Shown: piece by piece, positions 36,160 through 49,199 of the stretch
Layout: every line of letters starts with the position of its first letter
Position numbering within the stretch: position 1 is the stretch's first letter
NCBI RefSeq assembly: GCF_000002425.4
Contig: NC_037253.1
Span: 16,756,407-16,820,406 of the forward strand
Direction: 5' to 3'
DNA: 64,000 nt
Source: Physcomitrium patens
Lineage: Eukaryota > Streptophyta > Bryopsida > Funariales > Funariaceae
Made by a program: the position numbers and the translations under genes
Notes under the pieces: generated by a model
Told to the model about the DNA's origin: nothing
The model's database searches: none
The model's input: the letters and a program-made list of their open reading frames with translations, nothing else

Positions 36160-37502
36160 TCATACGACAATTGTAAAATTAAACTCTAGTAAGAGTAAGA
36201 TCCATTGGGCAATGTGCCCACTCAATTGAAGCTTATTAATCATGTATTTGAAGGCATCATGATCCACATAAAAAATAAACAGATACCTAAGCAAATAGTG
36301 CTGAAATTTCTGAACCAAGTATATTATAACCAATGCTTCTCGTTCAGTAGCAGTATAATTTCGTTCGGCAGCCACCAATTGCCGACTGACATAATAGATA
36401 GGATGATCCAACTCTTTATCATCCTTCTGACTTAACACCAATCCAATAGCCACATTGGATGCATCAATGTACACATGAAAGGGCTCTGTCCAACGAGGAG
36501 CCACAATATTGGTGTAGAGACCAATTTTGACTTCAATGCTTCGAAGGCCACAATACACTCTATGGTCCAAATGAGATTAGTTCCATCTGACGGAGGTTTC
36601 TTCAGTAAGTTCATTAAAGGTTGATAAATAACTGCGAGCGAATGAATGAATCCTTGATAATAATTGACATGGCCCACAAACCCACAAACACCGAAGACTG
36701 TCTCTAGTTAGGGCAAGTTCATTATATGCTACACTTTGTCAGGATCCGTAGCAATACTATGGTTGGAGATGATATGTCCCAATAATTTAGTGGACGGAAC
36801 ACCAAATTGACACTTCTCCGAGTTCAAAAATATTCCAAACTTAACACATCAAGCCAAACATTTGTCCAGACAATTAAGATGATCATGTTTTGTACTGAAT
36901 GCACAAAAGTCATATAAAAAGATCTCCATAAATAGTCGAAGATAGTCTTAGAAGGCTTCAGTCATCAGTCTCTAAAATGTGGTTGGGGCATTACATAATC
37001 CAAAAGGCATCATGCGATAAGCAAATGTGCTCCAATCTGTAATAAAGATCATCTTAAGCTGATCTTCTATTGCAATTTGAACTTGATTATATCCAAAAAA
37101 TCCATCAAGGAATGAATAACATTCGTGACCGACCACGGCATCCAATATACTATCTATGAAAGACAACAGAAAGTAATCCTTCTTGGTGGTCACATTAAAT
37201 TTCCAGAAATTGTGACAAATGCGGATTTTTCCATTCTTTTTCAGCACCATCACGATTGGAGAAATCTACTCACAATTCGATACCGGGTAAATAAAACCAA
37301 CCGCAAGAAGCTCGTCTAATTCTTCCTTCACCATGAGGGAATATTTAGGATTAAGGCGATGTTGCCTTTGTCGTACCGGTTTAGTATTCTCCTCTAAAAT
37401 AATACGATGCTCACAGACGTCAGCGGGAATATCCTTTAAATCAGTATAAGTCCAAGCAAATGTGGACTTATACTGTAAGAAAAATTCTGTATAACAGGTC
37501 AA
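36160..37502 (-). other. Reverse transcriptase and RNase H part of the inner Gypsy element
   Basis: On the minus strand the polymerase part (about 36,700-37,502) shows VKEELDELLAVGFIYPV, KKNGKIRICHNF and FAYRMMPFGLCNAPTTF. The RNase H part (36,160-36,570) shows EPFHVYIDASNVAIGLVL and YYVSRQLVAAERNYTATERE. Both are standard Gypsy pol domains. Confidence 0.85.
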
Positions 37503-37505
37503 TTT

Positions 37506-38110
37506 CTACTCGTTAATACCTTTGTAGACCTTAATTATCCAAGGTTCTACTATGCTTGCCAAATCAATATTTTGACATAAAGGTGCAATGGCGATGTTCT
37601 GTTTCAACTCCCGCGCTGGTTGAAAATCAGTCGGTATGTCCAACATGTACGAAGTATTGAATCTTGTGTCCAGAGCACTCACATGGTGCACATCATACTT
37701 GGTCATCCAATGAATACTAACATACTCAGAGTTTTCTGAATCCGTCAAGTATATCAAGTATTTCCCCAGACCTCCACATTCGTACACCACTCCAAGATGT
37801 TGTGCTGCCTCCACAAATGCCTCCGTAATCGATGCGACTGCATCATCATCGAAACTAATGTCATCTTCTAACATCAATTCAGATGCTAGTAACTCAGACT
37901 CCTCGTGATAGCGTATTGGGTACATTTGTAATACCATTTTATCTCCGCCCTTGCCAATTGTCAAAGTACCTCAACCCCAATCGTTCTTCACCTTCGTTTG
38001 ATAAAGCGAAGGTCATCCCAATAAAATTGGATACGATAAAGTTGAACGTTGTAGCCAAAAGATAATAGAAATAGAAGGCCGAATAGCATCCAGATCCTTC
38101 AATATGTCAT
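37506..38110 (-). other. Protease region of the inner Gypsy element
   Basis: Minus-strand frames lie between the zinc knuckles and reverse transcriptase, where the protease belongs in Gypsy elements. The identification is positional; I did not see a clear aspartic protease active site. Part of this stretch reads YLTDSENSEYVSIHWMTKYD. Confidence 0.5.
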
Positions 38111-38192
38111 AGGATTCCATATTTAGGATAATATCCAATACCCTCTTTCTTTTCATTGGTTAGAATTTAACTCCTAGAAGTAAGATATTCTT

Positions 38193-40500
38193 CTACCTTG
38201 GACTCAGAATTGGAACAACAGACGGAGCTTCCTTGGAATTCATGCCTCCTAGAGGATCTTTCAACAGAAAGGACGTTTCCCAAAACTTTGTAAAGAATGG
38301 AACAGCTTGAAATAGATCCGAAGCCACCATAATCAGTACCTCATTGGGTAGTCCAACCGAGTCAGGTCTCATACTAGGTAAGAGGCCCATAATAGGACCT
38401 CGATTGGATGTCCCCATAATTGGGTCAAATTGGCCGTTTGCTTCAGGATCACTGAAATGTTGAATTAGTCCTTTCTTTTTTTGCTGACTCTTAGTAAGAA
38501 GTGCTTGGACATATTCTACCTGATTTACTAAAGAATCTTGAGAACCTTGATTTATCTCCTCCATTTTTCCTTGGTTTTGGATCTCGATTATTGAAATTAA
38601 ATGGAGTATTACATTGTTGATAAGTATGCCCCGACTGCTTACAATTTCCACAAACTAGCACATAATCGTCACTGGCTCTAGGATTAGGACATTCACTAGC
38701 ATAATGGCCAATTTGTCTGCAACGAAAACAACGAAGTGGTCTTCTTGCACCTCCATCAGGCATATTAGGTGTCTCCACCAGTATATATATACTAGGCTTA
38801 TTCCATGTAGAGTTAGAAAATGATCCTAGTTATTCAGTTGGAATGGAGGAAACTTGGTTTAATGATGCTGGTGGAGCATATTGCTAATACCTCTGCTGCT
38901 CCTTCCCGTAGTTCTTGGGGTTTGATACAGACCCCTGATTAAAATTAGAATTTTAAAAGTTATTGAATGCTCGATTTTGTCGATTAGATCGATTTCCATT
39001 CCATCCAAATGTATCTCTCGATTGAACTTGATTGACATCCCAGTGAATTGGTGGAATCATGTTCTGATTACTGAATTATTGTTGCCTTTGCATATTTCAA
39101 CAATTAGTTGTTAAGTGCTTTCGTCTGTAAAATATACATTGACCCATCATTTGTGAGGGTGAAGGGCATTCTGTTAGCAAATGACCGTGGCCCTTACAAT
39201 TATTGTACCAAACATTGGTCCTAGTATTGGTAGGCTTTTGCCTCTTCTTCTTATCCTTGGCTATATTGACGGCCATTTCTTCCATTTTCTTTGTCAGGTT
39301 TAACAACAAGGCTTCATTAGAATCTTTTGGGATTGATATTATTAGTAACTCTACCGCAATTAATACTTGTTGTTGATATAAAAAATAGGGAGCATATGCT
39401 ATTGTCTTGTTTCGTGGTATAGCTTGCAATGGGGTGACATTAACTGGCCCCTGAATATTGGCACTGGAATTGGCCCTTGTATCTAACATTTGTGGATAAG
39501 CATCCACTGATCAGTTCTAAGTCGGATTTTGATAACTGCCTTGAATTGGAATCAAAGTAGCTCTCGCAGTTAAAAACTGATCATAATGGCATTCCTCCCA
39601 AACCTTGGCTCTATTAAGGGATGCAGACATCGTAACGGCTTGAGCTTCCTTCACAAACATTTTTAACTCTGGTGGTTGCAAACCATTGATTAATATGGAT
39701 AAGATAAATGCCTCCGACATTTGGTGATTCGGCCATTTACTGAGTATATCAGCCACCCGACCATAATACGATTCTACCGCCTCTCCTAGGATCATTTTGC
39801 TGTTCATTAACGTCTCTCAAAGACGATCTTCAAAACCTATTGTCTGAAAATGGGTTAAAAATGCATTCTTCAATGCTTCCCAATTCGGAAATTGATCCAT
39901 TGGTTGGCGATTGTACCATTCAAACGTCGTGTCTTTTAAGGTTGCTGGCAACCATCATAATCAAATATCTTCAGTTCTTCTATTATTGGTTAAACATGCT
40001 ATCAGAAATTGAGACAAATGTTGATAGAGATTTATATCCAAAAAGCCCCTAATAATAGATAATGGAGCCACGCTCATTGTGCGATCGCTCACGTCATCCA
40101 TTTGTACTGCTATTGGAACCGTTGGACCACCCGTCGCCGTTAAAGAGAACAATGTGTCACTTAATCTCTTATTAAAATTACCATTGCCTTCCTCAATTGT
40201 CTTTTCTAAACTTTCCAACTTCCTCAATTTACTATTATTATCCTTGAATAAGTTTATTGGTTGAATTGGAGGTGAAAATGATGGATTTTGAAATACGTTG
40301 AATTGGCCTTTATTGGCAAGCAATTTATGCCATTCTATAGAACCAATTTTTACAGAATCGATAGTTCCTGCTATTGGGAAGGTACCCAATGGAGTATCCA
40401 ATTCTTCTGTGTTTCCTCTACTTGCAGTTAACGAGCTCAAGAGATATGCTGGGCTGTTGACAAAATTTCCTATGAGTGCTCTTGGCAATTTTTTTAACGG
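38193..40500 (-). other. gag region with zinc knuckles in the inner Gypsy element
   Basis: On the minus strand a capsid-like part (39,517-39,807, LGEAVESYYGRVADIL) is followed by a knuckle-like CKGHGHLLTEC segment near 39,150-39,210. Further down come two closely spaced CCHC knuckles, CFRCRQIGHYASEC and CGNCKQSGHTYQQC (about 38,635-38,730). The N-terminal gag part lies at about 39,961-40,488. Confidence 0.75.
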
Positions 40501-40809
40501 TATATATTGCTAAAATATTTAATGTCGATTAGCTTCTGGGTATACTCGGTTATGCCGACAAGCATGCAACCATGGCTTAATCCAACTTTATCGACGCTTC
40601 TTTTTTAACTTGAGTTCTTGCTTGTTTTGTAACAATTTTCTTGCTTGTATTCTCTCTTGTCTTTCTTTTGACTGACATGTTTTCTTTACTGCAATGTTCT
40701 CATTTTTAATAACCATAATCTTTCATTATATACTACTAAATTTGCTTTCTATTTTCCATCTACTCATCTGGCAGTTAATTCCTAATACTCAATGCTATTG
40801 TCAATCGCT

Positions 40810-40822
40810 GGCAGCGGCGCCA
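40810..40822 (-). other. Primer-binding site of the inner Gypsy element
   Basis: On the minus strand TGGCGCCGCTGCC stands three bases after the 5' LTR. It resembles the TGGCGCCGTTGCC-type site of many plant Gypsy elements and not the initiator-methionine type seen in the two chromoviruses here. Confidence 0.7.
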
Positions 40823-40825
40823 AAA

Positions 40826-41600
40826 TGTGATTGTCGTTTTACTTATTCTACAATTCCTTCCAAAATAAACATGTATAGGAGAATTCAAACACAGGGAAAG
40901 ACTAAGCATATGAGTTTCACTTATTAGGGTCACACAATTAACTGTATTCCGAACCACTAAAACACTAAAAAACACTACAATACTTCTTCTCAATAACAAT
41001 ACTCCTTCATCAACTCATAACCTTAATGTGCAATCCTACACTCTCAAAAGACCACTCAAAACTCAATAAATTCCATCCAACACCAGGAATAATAAACTTC
41101 ACTCTAACCAATCTGAATTCACAAAATTCCTATAATTATAGACTTCTTCTATTGAAACACACACACACAATTCTCAATAAACAACAATCATAATCTTCCA
41201 TCCATAATCAATCTTTCAATAACTTCTCATATAATTCAATCACTCAATATTCCAATTACATAATCAATAATTCATAAATTAATCTCTGATTTATTCCACA
41301 GACTCACTTCTCAATATTCAAAAACTATCCATTATTCTTCAATAACAAAGAAAATAATAAAAAAAAAACAAAGAGGAAGCACCAAGCTTAACCCCGGCTC
41401 ATGACTATCACAGTCTAGCCCCTCGACAAACTTCTACAATTCCTATATAATTGCTACTGATTTCGAGATTCTAACCATAATCCTATAATAATTACTTTTA
41501 ATAACTAAATCAATCATCCGTCTTCCTAAATTGACTATTCTATGGACTATTAGTTTGTTTTACTAATATCTTACAAAAATGATCTAATATCTATTTTACA
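40826..41600 (-). repeat. 5' LTR of the inner Gypsy element
   Basis: It is 775 bases long, matches the left copy, and ends TTACA directly before the ATTGA target duplication. By eye there are about 40 differences between the copies, most of them C/T or G/A. Confidence 0.9.
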
Positions 41601-43650
41601 ATTGACAAACTTATTAGAAAAGGGTGCCTCATTTGAACGGAAGTTGGAGCAAAAAAATATCTTAGATAAGTTGAAAGAAACACTCATTACTGCTCCAATA
41701 TTGCAACCATATGATCCTAATCTTCATTGTAGGCTTGATATTGATGCTTTCAACTTTGCTATTGGAGCAATTCTTCAACAAGACTTTAGTAGGGGCCTTC
41801 AACCTATGGCATATGAATCATACAAGCTTATGAAGACAAAGCATAATTACTCTACATGTAATTGAAAACAATTAGCAATTGCACATGCTACAAAAGTATA
41901 ACAATTCTTTCTATTGAAGAAGCTAGTGGTTATTCAAAATGATCATTGATCCTTACTACATGATTTGCATTTGAAAAATATGAAATCACGGTATTATCAT
42001 TGAAAAGAATAATTATAGCTTTTTGATATCTATCTTGAATATAAGCAAAGGCAATAATATATTATATCAGATAGCTTATCGCGGAGATGACACTTGAAGG
42101 AAAAATTGAAAATTAAGATAAAATTTGTTACTATCAATAGTCTCAAATCTAACGAAAGAGGCAAAATAGAAGGAAGCTATGTATTGGGATATTTATTTCA
42201 AGATAGTTAGTGATTGGCTGAAGGTGGACAATATACAATATCAAGATTATATTTTTAGAGATGGCTTGATCTATTTTAAGAATAAAATTTATATAAATGA
42301 CAATGCTAAATTTTGAATGGACATACTTTAGGAGGGACATGACATTCCAATATCTAGACATTTAGCACAAAAAAAATACTTTAGAACAGATCTCTAGGAC
42401 ATAGTTTTGGATAAGTTTGGATTATAATGTTTGGACCTTTGTATATTGTTGCAAGTCACATTAATGTAATAAAGCATGCAAAGCAGCATCTCTTGGATTA
42501 TTGTAGTCAATTCCACTACTAATGGCACGTTAGGAGCAAGTGACTATAGATCTCAATACATATTTATTACAGATGCCTCATAATTATACCACAATTATTG
42601 TCTTTGTAGATCAACTCTTGAAGCAACTTCACTTGGCCGTAGTGCGCTCAAATATTGATGCTCCAAGGCTTGGATGAGTCTTCTTTGATATCATCTTTTG
42701 TCACCATAGATTATTTCGTGTCATCATTTCAGTATGGGAACTATACTTAATGGGAAGTTTTTGACAAGCCTTGCTCAAGCTATTAGGTATATAATTTGCT
42801 ATATCTACAACCTTCTATCTCCAAACAAATGGACAAATAGAGCATGCAAATCAAACCTTAAAAAATATGCTATGCACATTTGAGGTAGTTCATTATAATG
42901 ATTGGTATGAATACTTGACATCCTTGGTGTATGCTAACAATGATAGTATTCAAGCAAGTACTGATCATTCACTATTTTTTCTTAATATTAGTTAGCATTC
43001 AATTATGTCAGTAATTTTTCATCATTTCATTGACACCAACAATCTAACAATGAAAGAATTTATACAACGACTTATAATGGCCTTATAAGAGGCACTACAT
43101 TGTGTTTTTATTACACAAAATTGACAGAAGCAATATACAAATAACCATCGACAACACAAGACCTTCCAAGAAGATGATCAAGTATTACTTTCCAACGCCA
43201 ACTTGTTACTTGCTACATCAACCCAAATTTGTAAACTAGTACCTTGGTGGCTTAGACCTTTCTACATTTCAATAGTGATATGTGATGTTGTATTCCTCCT
43301 CAAGCTTCTGCTACATATTTGGATCTATTCAATCTTCTATATTTTTTAACTAAAGAAATTTCATATTAAACTAACGTACTTTTTAAATCAATATCAACCA
43401 CCACCACCACCAGTTATAGCTAATGGCCAAGAAGAATATAAAGTAGACAATATTTTGGAGCATCGCTACCTTTGTCATGGTAGTAGACGTCCTCAATTTT
43501 AGTACAAAGTTCTTTGGAAAGATTATCCTATTTACAATGCAATGTGGGAACCTGAACAAAATGTCACCTATTACCAAGAGACAATTTGAAGATACTATCG
43601 AGAGCAAAATAAGGATGTTTCATATTAATGGAGGGAGATTAATTATAAGA

Positions 43651-44147
43651 AGATATAAATAAGATAATTATATAGATAGTTAGAACTATGGAAGTTTTTA
43701 GAATTAAGGTTAGGTTAGTAGACTATATAGGATCTATCATAGAATATCCTAAAAAAATTTAGGATGGTTAATTAGATGGAGTCCACCATAGAATCTTCTA
43801 GACAAGGCTTAAGGCCATTATTTAAGTAGGATCTACCACCTAAGAACATTGTGGAAAGTCCAAGGTGGTAGGGCAAGGTATAAATAGGACTAGCCAAGGC
43901 CTTTTGGGGCATCTGATTAGATATGGCTTTGGATCTTTTTTCTTAGTAAAATTTGATTTTGAATCTTTTTGTTCAAATATATTTTATTCTATTTTTATTT
44001 ACTTGGTTTTGCCTTTTGTGTCTTATTTTTTTTTAGTTCCGTTTACTTTTGGTTCTAGTTTATTTTGTCTTATTTTGTAATAAGGCTTTATGTTGCTATG
44101 GTTTAGAAAGATCTTGGATTTTTGGAATAGTCTAATTCTATTTTACA
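43651..44147 (+). repeat. 3' LTR of the outer chromovirus
   Basis: It is the partner of 28213-28749 and somewhat shorter. A purine tract stands just to its left. It ends TTTTACA. Confidence 0.8.
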
Positions 44148-44359
44148 AGAAAATTGCTCTGAATACTTATAAGAATCTTTTAGGTTATAAAATCAATAGG
44201 TATCCACTTTAAGTGGATTTTTCCAAAAATGAAAAAAATAGTGGCAATAATAATAATTAAAAGCAAGACTTTATCTTTCCTTCAATACATCTATAAATTT
44301 ATATACTTTATGTAATTGCTTCTCATGATAGTTACTTTTAAAGTGGATGAAAAATACTT
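44148..44359. other. Short AT-rich spacer between the two element nests
   Basis: These 212 bases separate two LTR elements. A small palindrome, ATCCACTTTAAGTGGAT, lies near 44,203-44,219. Nothing else was recognised. Confidence 0.6.
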
Positions 44360-44896
44360 TGTCATAGACATATATATTTATTTAAGTAGTTATAAATATG
44401 ATTAAATATAAATAAATAAATATAAATTGATTTTATAATATCTCATAAAAAAGCTTCTTAGAAGCTTTATAGATGTGATTTTGACTTTATATGTATTTTT
44501 AGTTGATTGATAAGTTAGAAACTTTGTCAACAAGTTAAGCACATATTACATATATTGGTAGCTTGTAGAATAAGCTAACTATATGGCATACATATAGATA
44601 ACTTGCTTTCCAAGTTAAGACATGTGATTAAAAAAATAAACACTTGTTAGAAGTCCTATAAAAGATTGACATATATCTTCTAGTTAGAGAGTATATATGG
44701 AGGCAAGAGTAAAACCTTCTTCACTCTTATCAATACCTTTCTAGTTCTTAGTCTTATTTCAAGACTTTTTAGTCTTCTTATCTTTAGCAATAGCCATTCT
44801 AATTCAATATATTACTATTTTTGAGTAACTTTCTAATCTTTTTGAGTAATACAAGAATTTATTGATTTTTTTTTTTGAAATTCTTGTCCTTGAAAA
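44360..44896 (+). repeat. 5' LTR of the second chromovirus
   Basis: It begins TGTCATAGACATA and matches 56379-56919, for example in CTTATTTCAAGACTTTTTAG. A degraded primer site follows it. Confidence 0.8.
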
Positions 44897-46348
44897 TTTG
44901 ATAAAAGTGCTAACTTATTATTCTTGTTTTTGTTTTAGAAATGAGTAGATAATCCTACTTTTATTGTTGTATTTTGAAGGTTGTAAACTATCCACTTTAA
45001 AACAAATAGTTTAGTTTTCTAACACGCATTTTTTTCTTAAAGAAAGTGGATTACCTCTCTTTGTATTTTTTTTATTTAATATTAGAGATTACAAATTATT
45101 TCCTTCTAATTTTTTTTGAATTTATTTTAATTTTTTATAAATGAAAAGACTATGGATACTATTTTTAGTAAATATGATAATAGATTTATAACCATTGTAG
45201 ATTTTTATAAGCTTATCAATACTCTAAGCATAGAAATTTTACATATTTCTCAAGTGAATCTTAGAGGTACTATTCTTACACATATAGAAGAAATCCAGAG
45301 TCTATACCAAAAAGTTGTGTACTTGAAAGAAACAAATAGATTAACCTCAACCAAATTGAAGAAGTCTTATTTCTACAAGCACAATGAAGGCAAAGATTAG
45401 TATGTCTAAGAAATTTAATAGAATAAGATCAAAATTTCAAGGATTTTTGCAACAAATTAAGCTCTATTTAAAATTACATCTTTTCTAATATCTCAATGGA
45501 TTTACTCAAGTAGGATTTATAGACATACTTCTATTCAAAAGTGCTCTGTCTTGATTTGTACCTTTGATGGAAAAAGATTCATGACTAGTCTATAATTTGA
45601 ATTTATTTTTGAAAGTATTTACAATTATATTTAGAAAAAATAATCAAAAAATGGACAAAGACCAAGCTTGTATTGCTATGGCAAGGATCACGTTTAGCTA
45701 TCACATATGTTGTTGAATTCCAAAATCTTGCTTGCAATGTGGATTGGAATAACAAAGCTATTATTAATCAATTTCAATATGGATTAAAAGATAATATCAA
45801 ATATTTATTATTGAAAATATCAATAATAGATTCATTAGAATAATTTATTACTCAAGCCATTGTATGTAACAATTGACTCTTTGAAAAATGTCAAAACAAA
45901 GATTTGATTGAAGAAGTATAAGTTAAGCTTTAGAAATATCTTTTAATTTTTCAAAAGCTTATTTGTTTATATTAGAGCCTATGTAAATTGACATAGTACA
46001 TTTCAAACTTCTTACTAAGTAAGAAAGGACTCATCATCATTAAGAAGGTTTGTACCTATATTGTAGAAAATCCAAGCATTTTGCTCAATATTGTCTAAAG
46101 AAGCAACTCAATCAAAAAATGAGGAGCATGGTTGCTAAAGAGAATGATGTACTAAAACAAGTTGTTTTTAGCTACAATAATAATTATATAATTAGAATCT
46201 TGTGTAAGATTTAATAAAGGTCATATTTTTTCCTCAGATCCCTCACCTTATTTTATAATAGAAGTTTATTTAGGACCAAAAAATCACAAAGTCTTAGGCT
46301 TATTAGATTTAGGAATCTCAACCTATTTTTATAGATAAAGACTTTATA

Positions 46349-46350
<2 letters not shown>

Positions 46351-46392
<42 letters not shown>
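46351..46392. repeat. (TA)n microsatellite inside the second chromovirus
   Basis: About 21 TA dinucleotides in tandem. The run lies within the decayed gag-pol region and probably grew after the element died. Confidence 0.9.
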
Positions 46393-46396
<4 letters not shown>

Positions 46397-48911
46397 AGTC
46401 AAAAAAATTAATTTTGTATAAATAGAAATCATAGATAGTTATTTACTATCTTTTGGAGATATTATCTATGAGTTTGTTCCTTTAGATGTTATAATTAAAG
46501 ATCATAATAGAGTAGTAATATTTAATGTGATAAAATCTCTATCTAATTTGATTATTTTATGATTATTATGATTAAAAAAATATAATCTTTAATAGATTGG
46601 ATTTCTTGTAATCTTAATTTTTCTTATAGTTTGATCCAAAATTTCATAAGTCAAGTAAAAATACATAAGCCTAATATATCCAAATCTTTATTAATAGATG
46701 CAAAAGCTTTCTTTACTATGACAAAAAAAAGATCAATTTTTGCTATATATGCCACACCTATTTTTGATGGTAGAAAGATGTCAAGTAATATTTCTAGTAA
46801 GTTTTAAGATTTTTAAGACATTTTTGAAAAAAATATATATACTCTCTTGTAAAGCATTAATCCTATAGTTATTCAATTAATTTATAAGAAAGAGCTCAAC
46901 CACCATTTGAACTAATTTATAGCTTATCACAAAATGAATTGACTACATAAAATAAATAAATTGACAAGAACTTGGCTAAAAACTTTATATGCTATTCAAA
47001 ATTCCTAGCAAGAGCTTTTATCTAATTTGTGAAGAAAAATGTTCAATCTCTATAGATACGCATAGACTATTGAAAACTTAATAAGATCACAATAAAAATA
47101 GGTATTTCTTATCTTTGATTTTAGGACTTTTCACCAATTCAATCAAATAAAGTTCTACACAAAAAAAGATCTATAAAGAGTATACAACTTGATTTGCATT
47201 AAAGAAAGAGATGAATAGAGGATTGTTTTTCAAATTAGATATGGACATTTTGAATATAATGTCATATCTTTTAGACTCACAAAAACATCAACTGCTTTTT
47301 AATTTCTCATAAATGATATTTTTTATGTATTTCTTGATGATTTTGTTATTTGTTATATAAATGACATTTTAATCTAATCTAAGAACCTAGTAGAACATGA
47401 ACTTCATATTTTTCATGTATTAAAAAAATTTAAAAATGCAAGATTGTATATTAAGATAAAAAATTACATATTTTATATTATTTAAGTTAAATATTTAGGA
47501 TATATCTATTCTAACAAAGGGCTAATGATGGATTCAAAGAAGGTTCAAACTATTATGGATTGAAAGATTCCAAAAATAGTTAAAAATATATAATATTTTT
47601 TAAAATTTATCAATTATTATAAGATCTTCATCAATATTTTTTTTCTATTTTCAGCTCTTCTTATATGCCTAACATATAAATATAAACTTGGGTAGAGCAA
47701 AGAATTTGAAATATCTTTTAAAGTCTTAAAGACAAAATTTATTTCTACATCAATTTTGTATTGCGTTGATTTTTCCAAGGCATTCTTTCTGGAAATAAAT
47801 GCATCAAATTTTGCTATAGGTACTATTTTGTTACAAATTGGAGCAAATGACAAGCTCTATTCAATATTTTTTTATTCTATGAAATTTTCAGCAGCCAAAA
47901 TTAATTATAAGATCGACAATAAATAGCTTCTTGTAATAATTAATTTATTTCAAGAATGGCATCATTATATAGAAGACACTTCTACTCCAACCATCATATA
48001 TATATGGATCACAAGAACTTCAAATATTTTATATTGGCACATATTTTGAATTGTCGCCAAGTCCTTTGGAGTATATCTTTATCAAGATTTGATTTTAAGA
48101 TTACTTATTGATCCAAAATATAACAAAGTTTATTAAATATCTTTTTTAAATGTTCTTATCTTATATCAAAAGAAAGAAATGAAACTTTTGATCATTAAAG
48201 AATGATTCTCTTGAAATCAAAGCATTTTCATCTTTGAATAATAAAATCAATATTAATTATTAATTCAATCTTTATCAAGTTAATTCAATCAAGTATGTTC
48301 TCTGATCTTCTTGTTCATGATATCAAATTAATTCTTCTAAGTTTCATGATACATCTAAGTTCAAGTTTAAAAATAATCTATTTTATTTCAAAAGATAATT
48401 ATATATTCTAAAAAGTAAAGCACAATTATGTATTTTTTAAGGTCGTCATGACTTTTCAACAGTTGAATATTTTGGATATAATAAGACTTTGGAGCTAATA
48501 TCAAGAGATTTTTGATGGAATCAAATATGGAAGGCAGTTAAAATCTTTGTATAATTATATAATATTTATTCAAGATCAAAAACTCCTAATCATTGACTTT
48601 ATAGACTTCTTTAGCCATTACTTATTCCAAAACAATTGTAGTCTATTATTTCTATGAATTTTTTTACAGATTTTTTAATATCAAATTTGTATGATTTTAT
48701 ATTTATGATAATAGATTATTTTATGAAGATGGCTTATTTTGTATTATGTATAAAATCTATCACATATAAAAAATGGCTATGTTTTTTTTTAATAACATCT
48801 ACTACTATCATAGATTATCCAAAGATATTATATTGAATAAAAAAATTCAATTTTTATCAAGATTTTAGAAAATATTTTTCAAAATTCTAAAGATGTATTT
48901 AAAAAATTCAA

Positions 48912-49199
48912 TGAGTAAGACACAAGTAAATAGAAATTAGAATGGTTGCACATAAGAAACGTGTGGAATACGATGCATCTTTTTTCTAATATCTTTTATT
49001 TATAGAAAGAATTCATATTTATTGTAATTAAATTTCATCTATAATTATCTTTATTTATCTAATTTATCCTAGATTCTTCTTAATTTAGTTGCCACATCAA
49101 ATCTTAGTTGCCATACTAATAAGTTATCTTCATTCTTTTATTATCCTTTGACCATTAGCAACTTACTTAAGATTATTGTATCTTATTTTTATCTTAAGA
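48912..49199 (-). repeat. 3' LTR of the Copia element
   Basis: It matches 55180-55468, for example in AAATTTCATCTATAAT and GACCATTAG-AACTTAC. On the minus strand an AACAAAGTGGAAG purine tract stands directly before it. Confidence 0.8.

Larger units (their letters stand above)
31310..41605 (-). mobile_element. 10.3-kb Gypsy element nested in the chromovirus, minus strand
   Basis: The element proper is 31315-41600, flanked by the 5-bp duplication ATTGA (31310-31314, 41601-41605). Its LTRs are 31315-32087 and 40826-41600, begin TG and end CA, and are about 95% alike by eye, so it is the youngest LTR element here. On the minus strand the order is primer site (40810-40822), gag, zinc knuckles, protease, reverse transcriptase, RNase H, integrase, then about 2 kb of extra coding-like sequence before the 3' LTR. 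There is no chromodomain, and the integrase core (ILVATDYAKKWAEAI, GCPKELVSDHC) resembles the non-chromovirus Tat/Athila side of Gypsy. Coding is dense, but several breaks make it defective. Confidence 0.9.
28213..44147 (+). mobile_element. Gypsy chromovirus fossil, split by a second Gypsy element
   Basis: This is an old Ty3/Gypsy LTR retrotransposon of about 5.6 kb of its own sequence, plus strand, with a 10.3-kb element inserted in its pol region. Parts in order are a gag-like start (about 28,943-29,150), a protease-like IDYGSTENYI site near 29,970, reverse transcriptase (about 30,480-31,280, PFGLSNAPTSFKDQMD), RNase H (about 41,610-41,870), integrase (about 42,400-43,150) and a chromodomain-like end (about 43,440-43,620). 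A primer site like the initiator-methionine type follows the left LTR, and a purine tract GGAGGGAGA precedes the right one. The element is broken many times. Its LTRs look only about 80-85% alike by eye, so it is old. No clear target duplication was found. Confidence 0.85.

Noticed and set aside
40810-41600. A 5-bp duplication and separate element at the right LTR alone
   Set aside because: The duplication and LTR pair with the left copy at 31,315, so a solo LTR is not needed.
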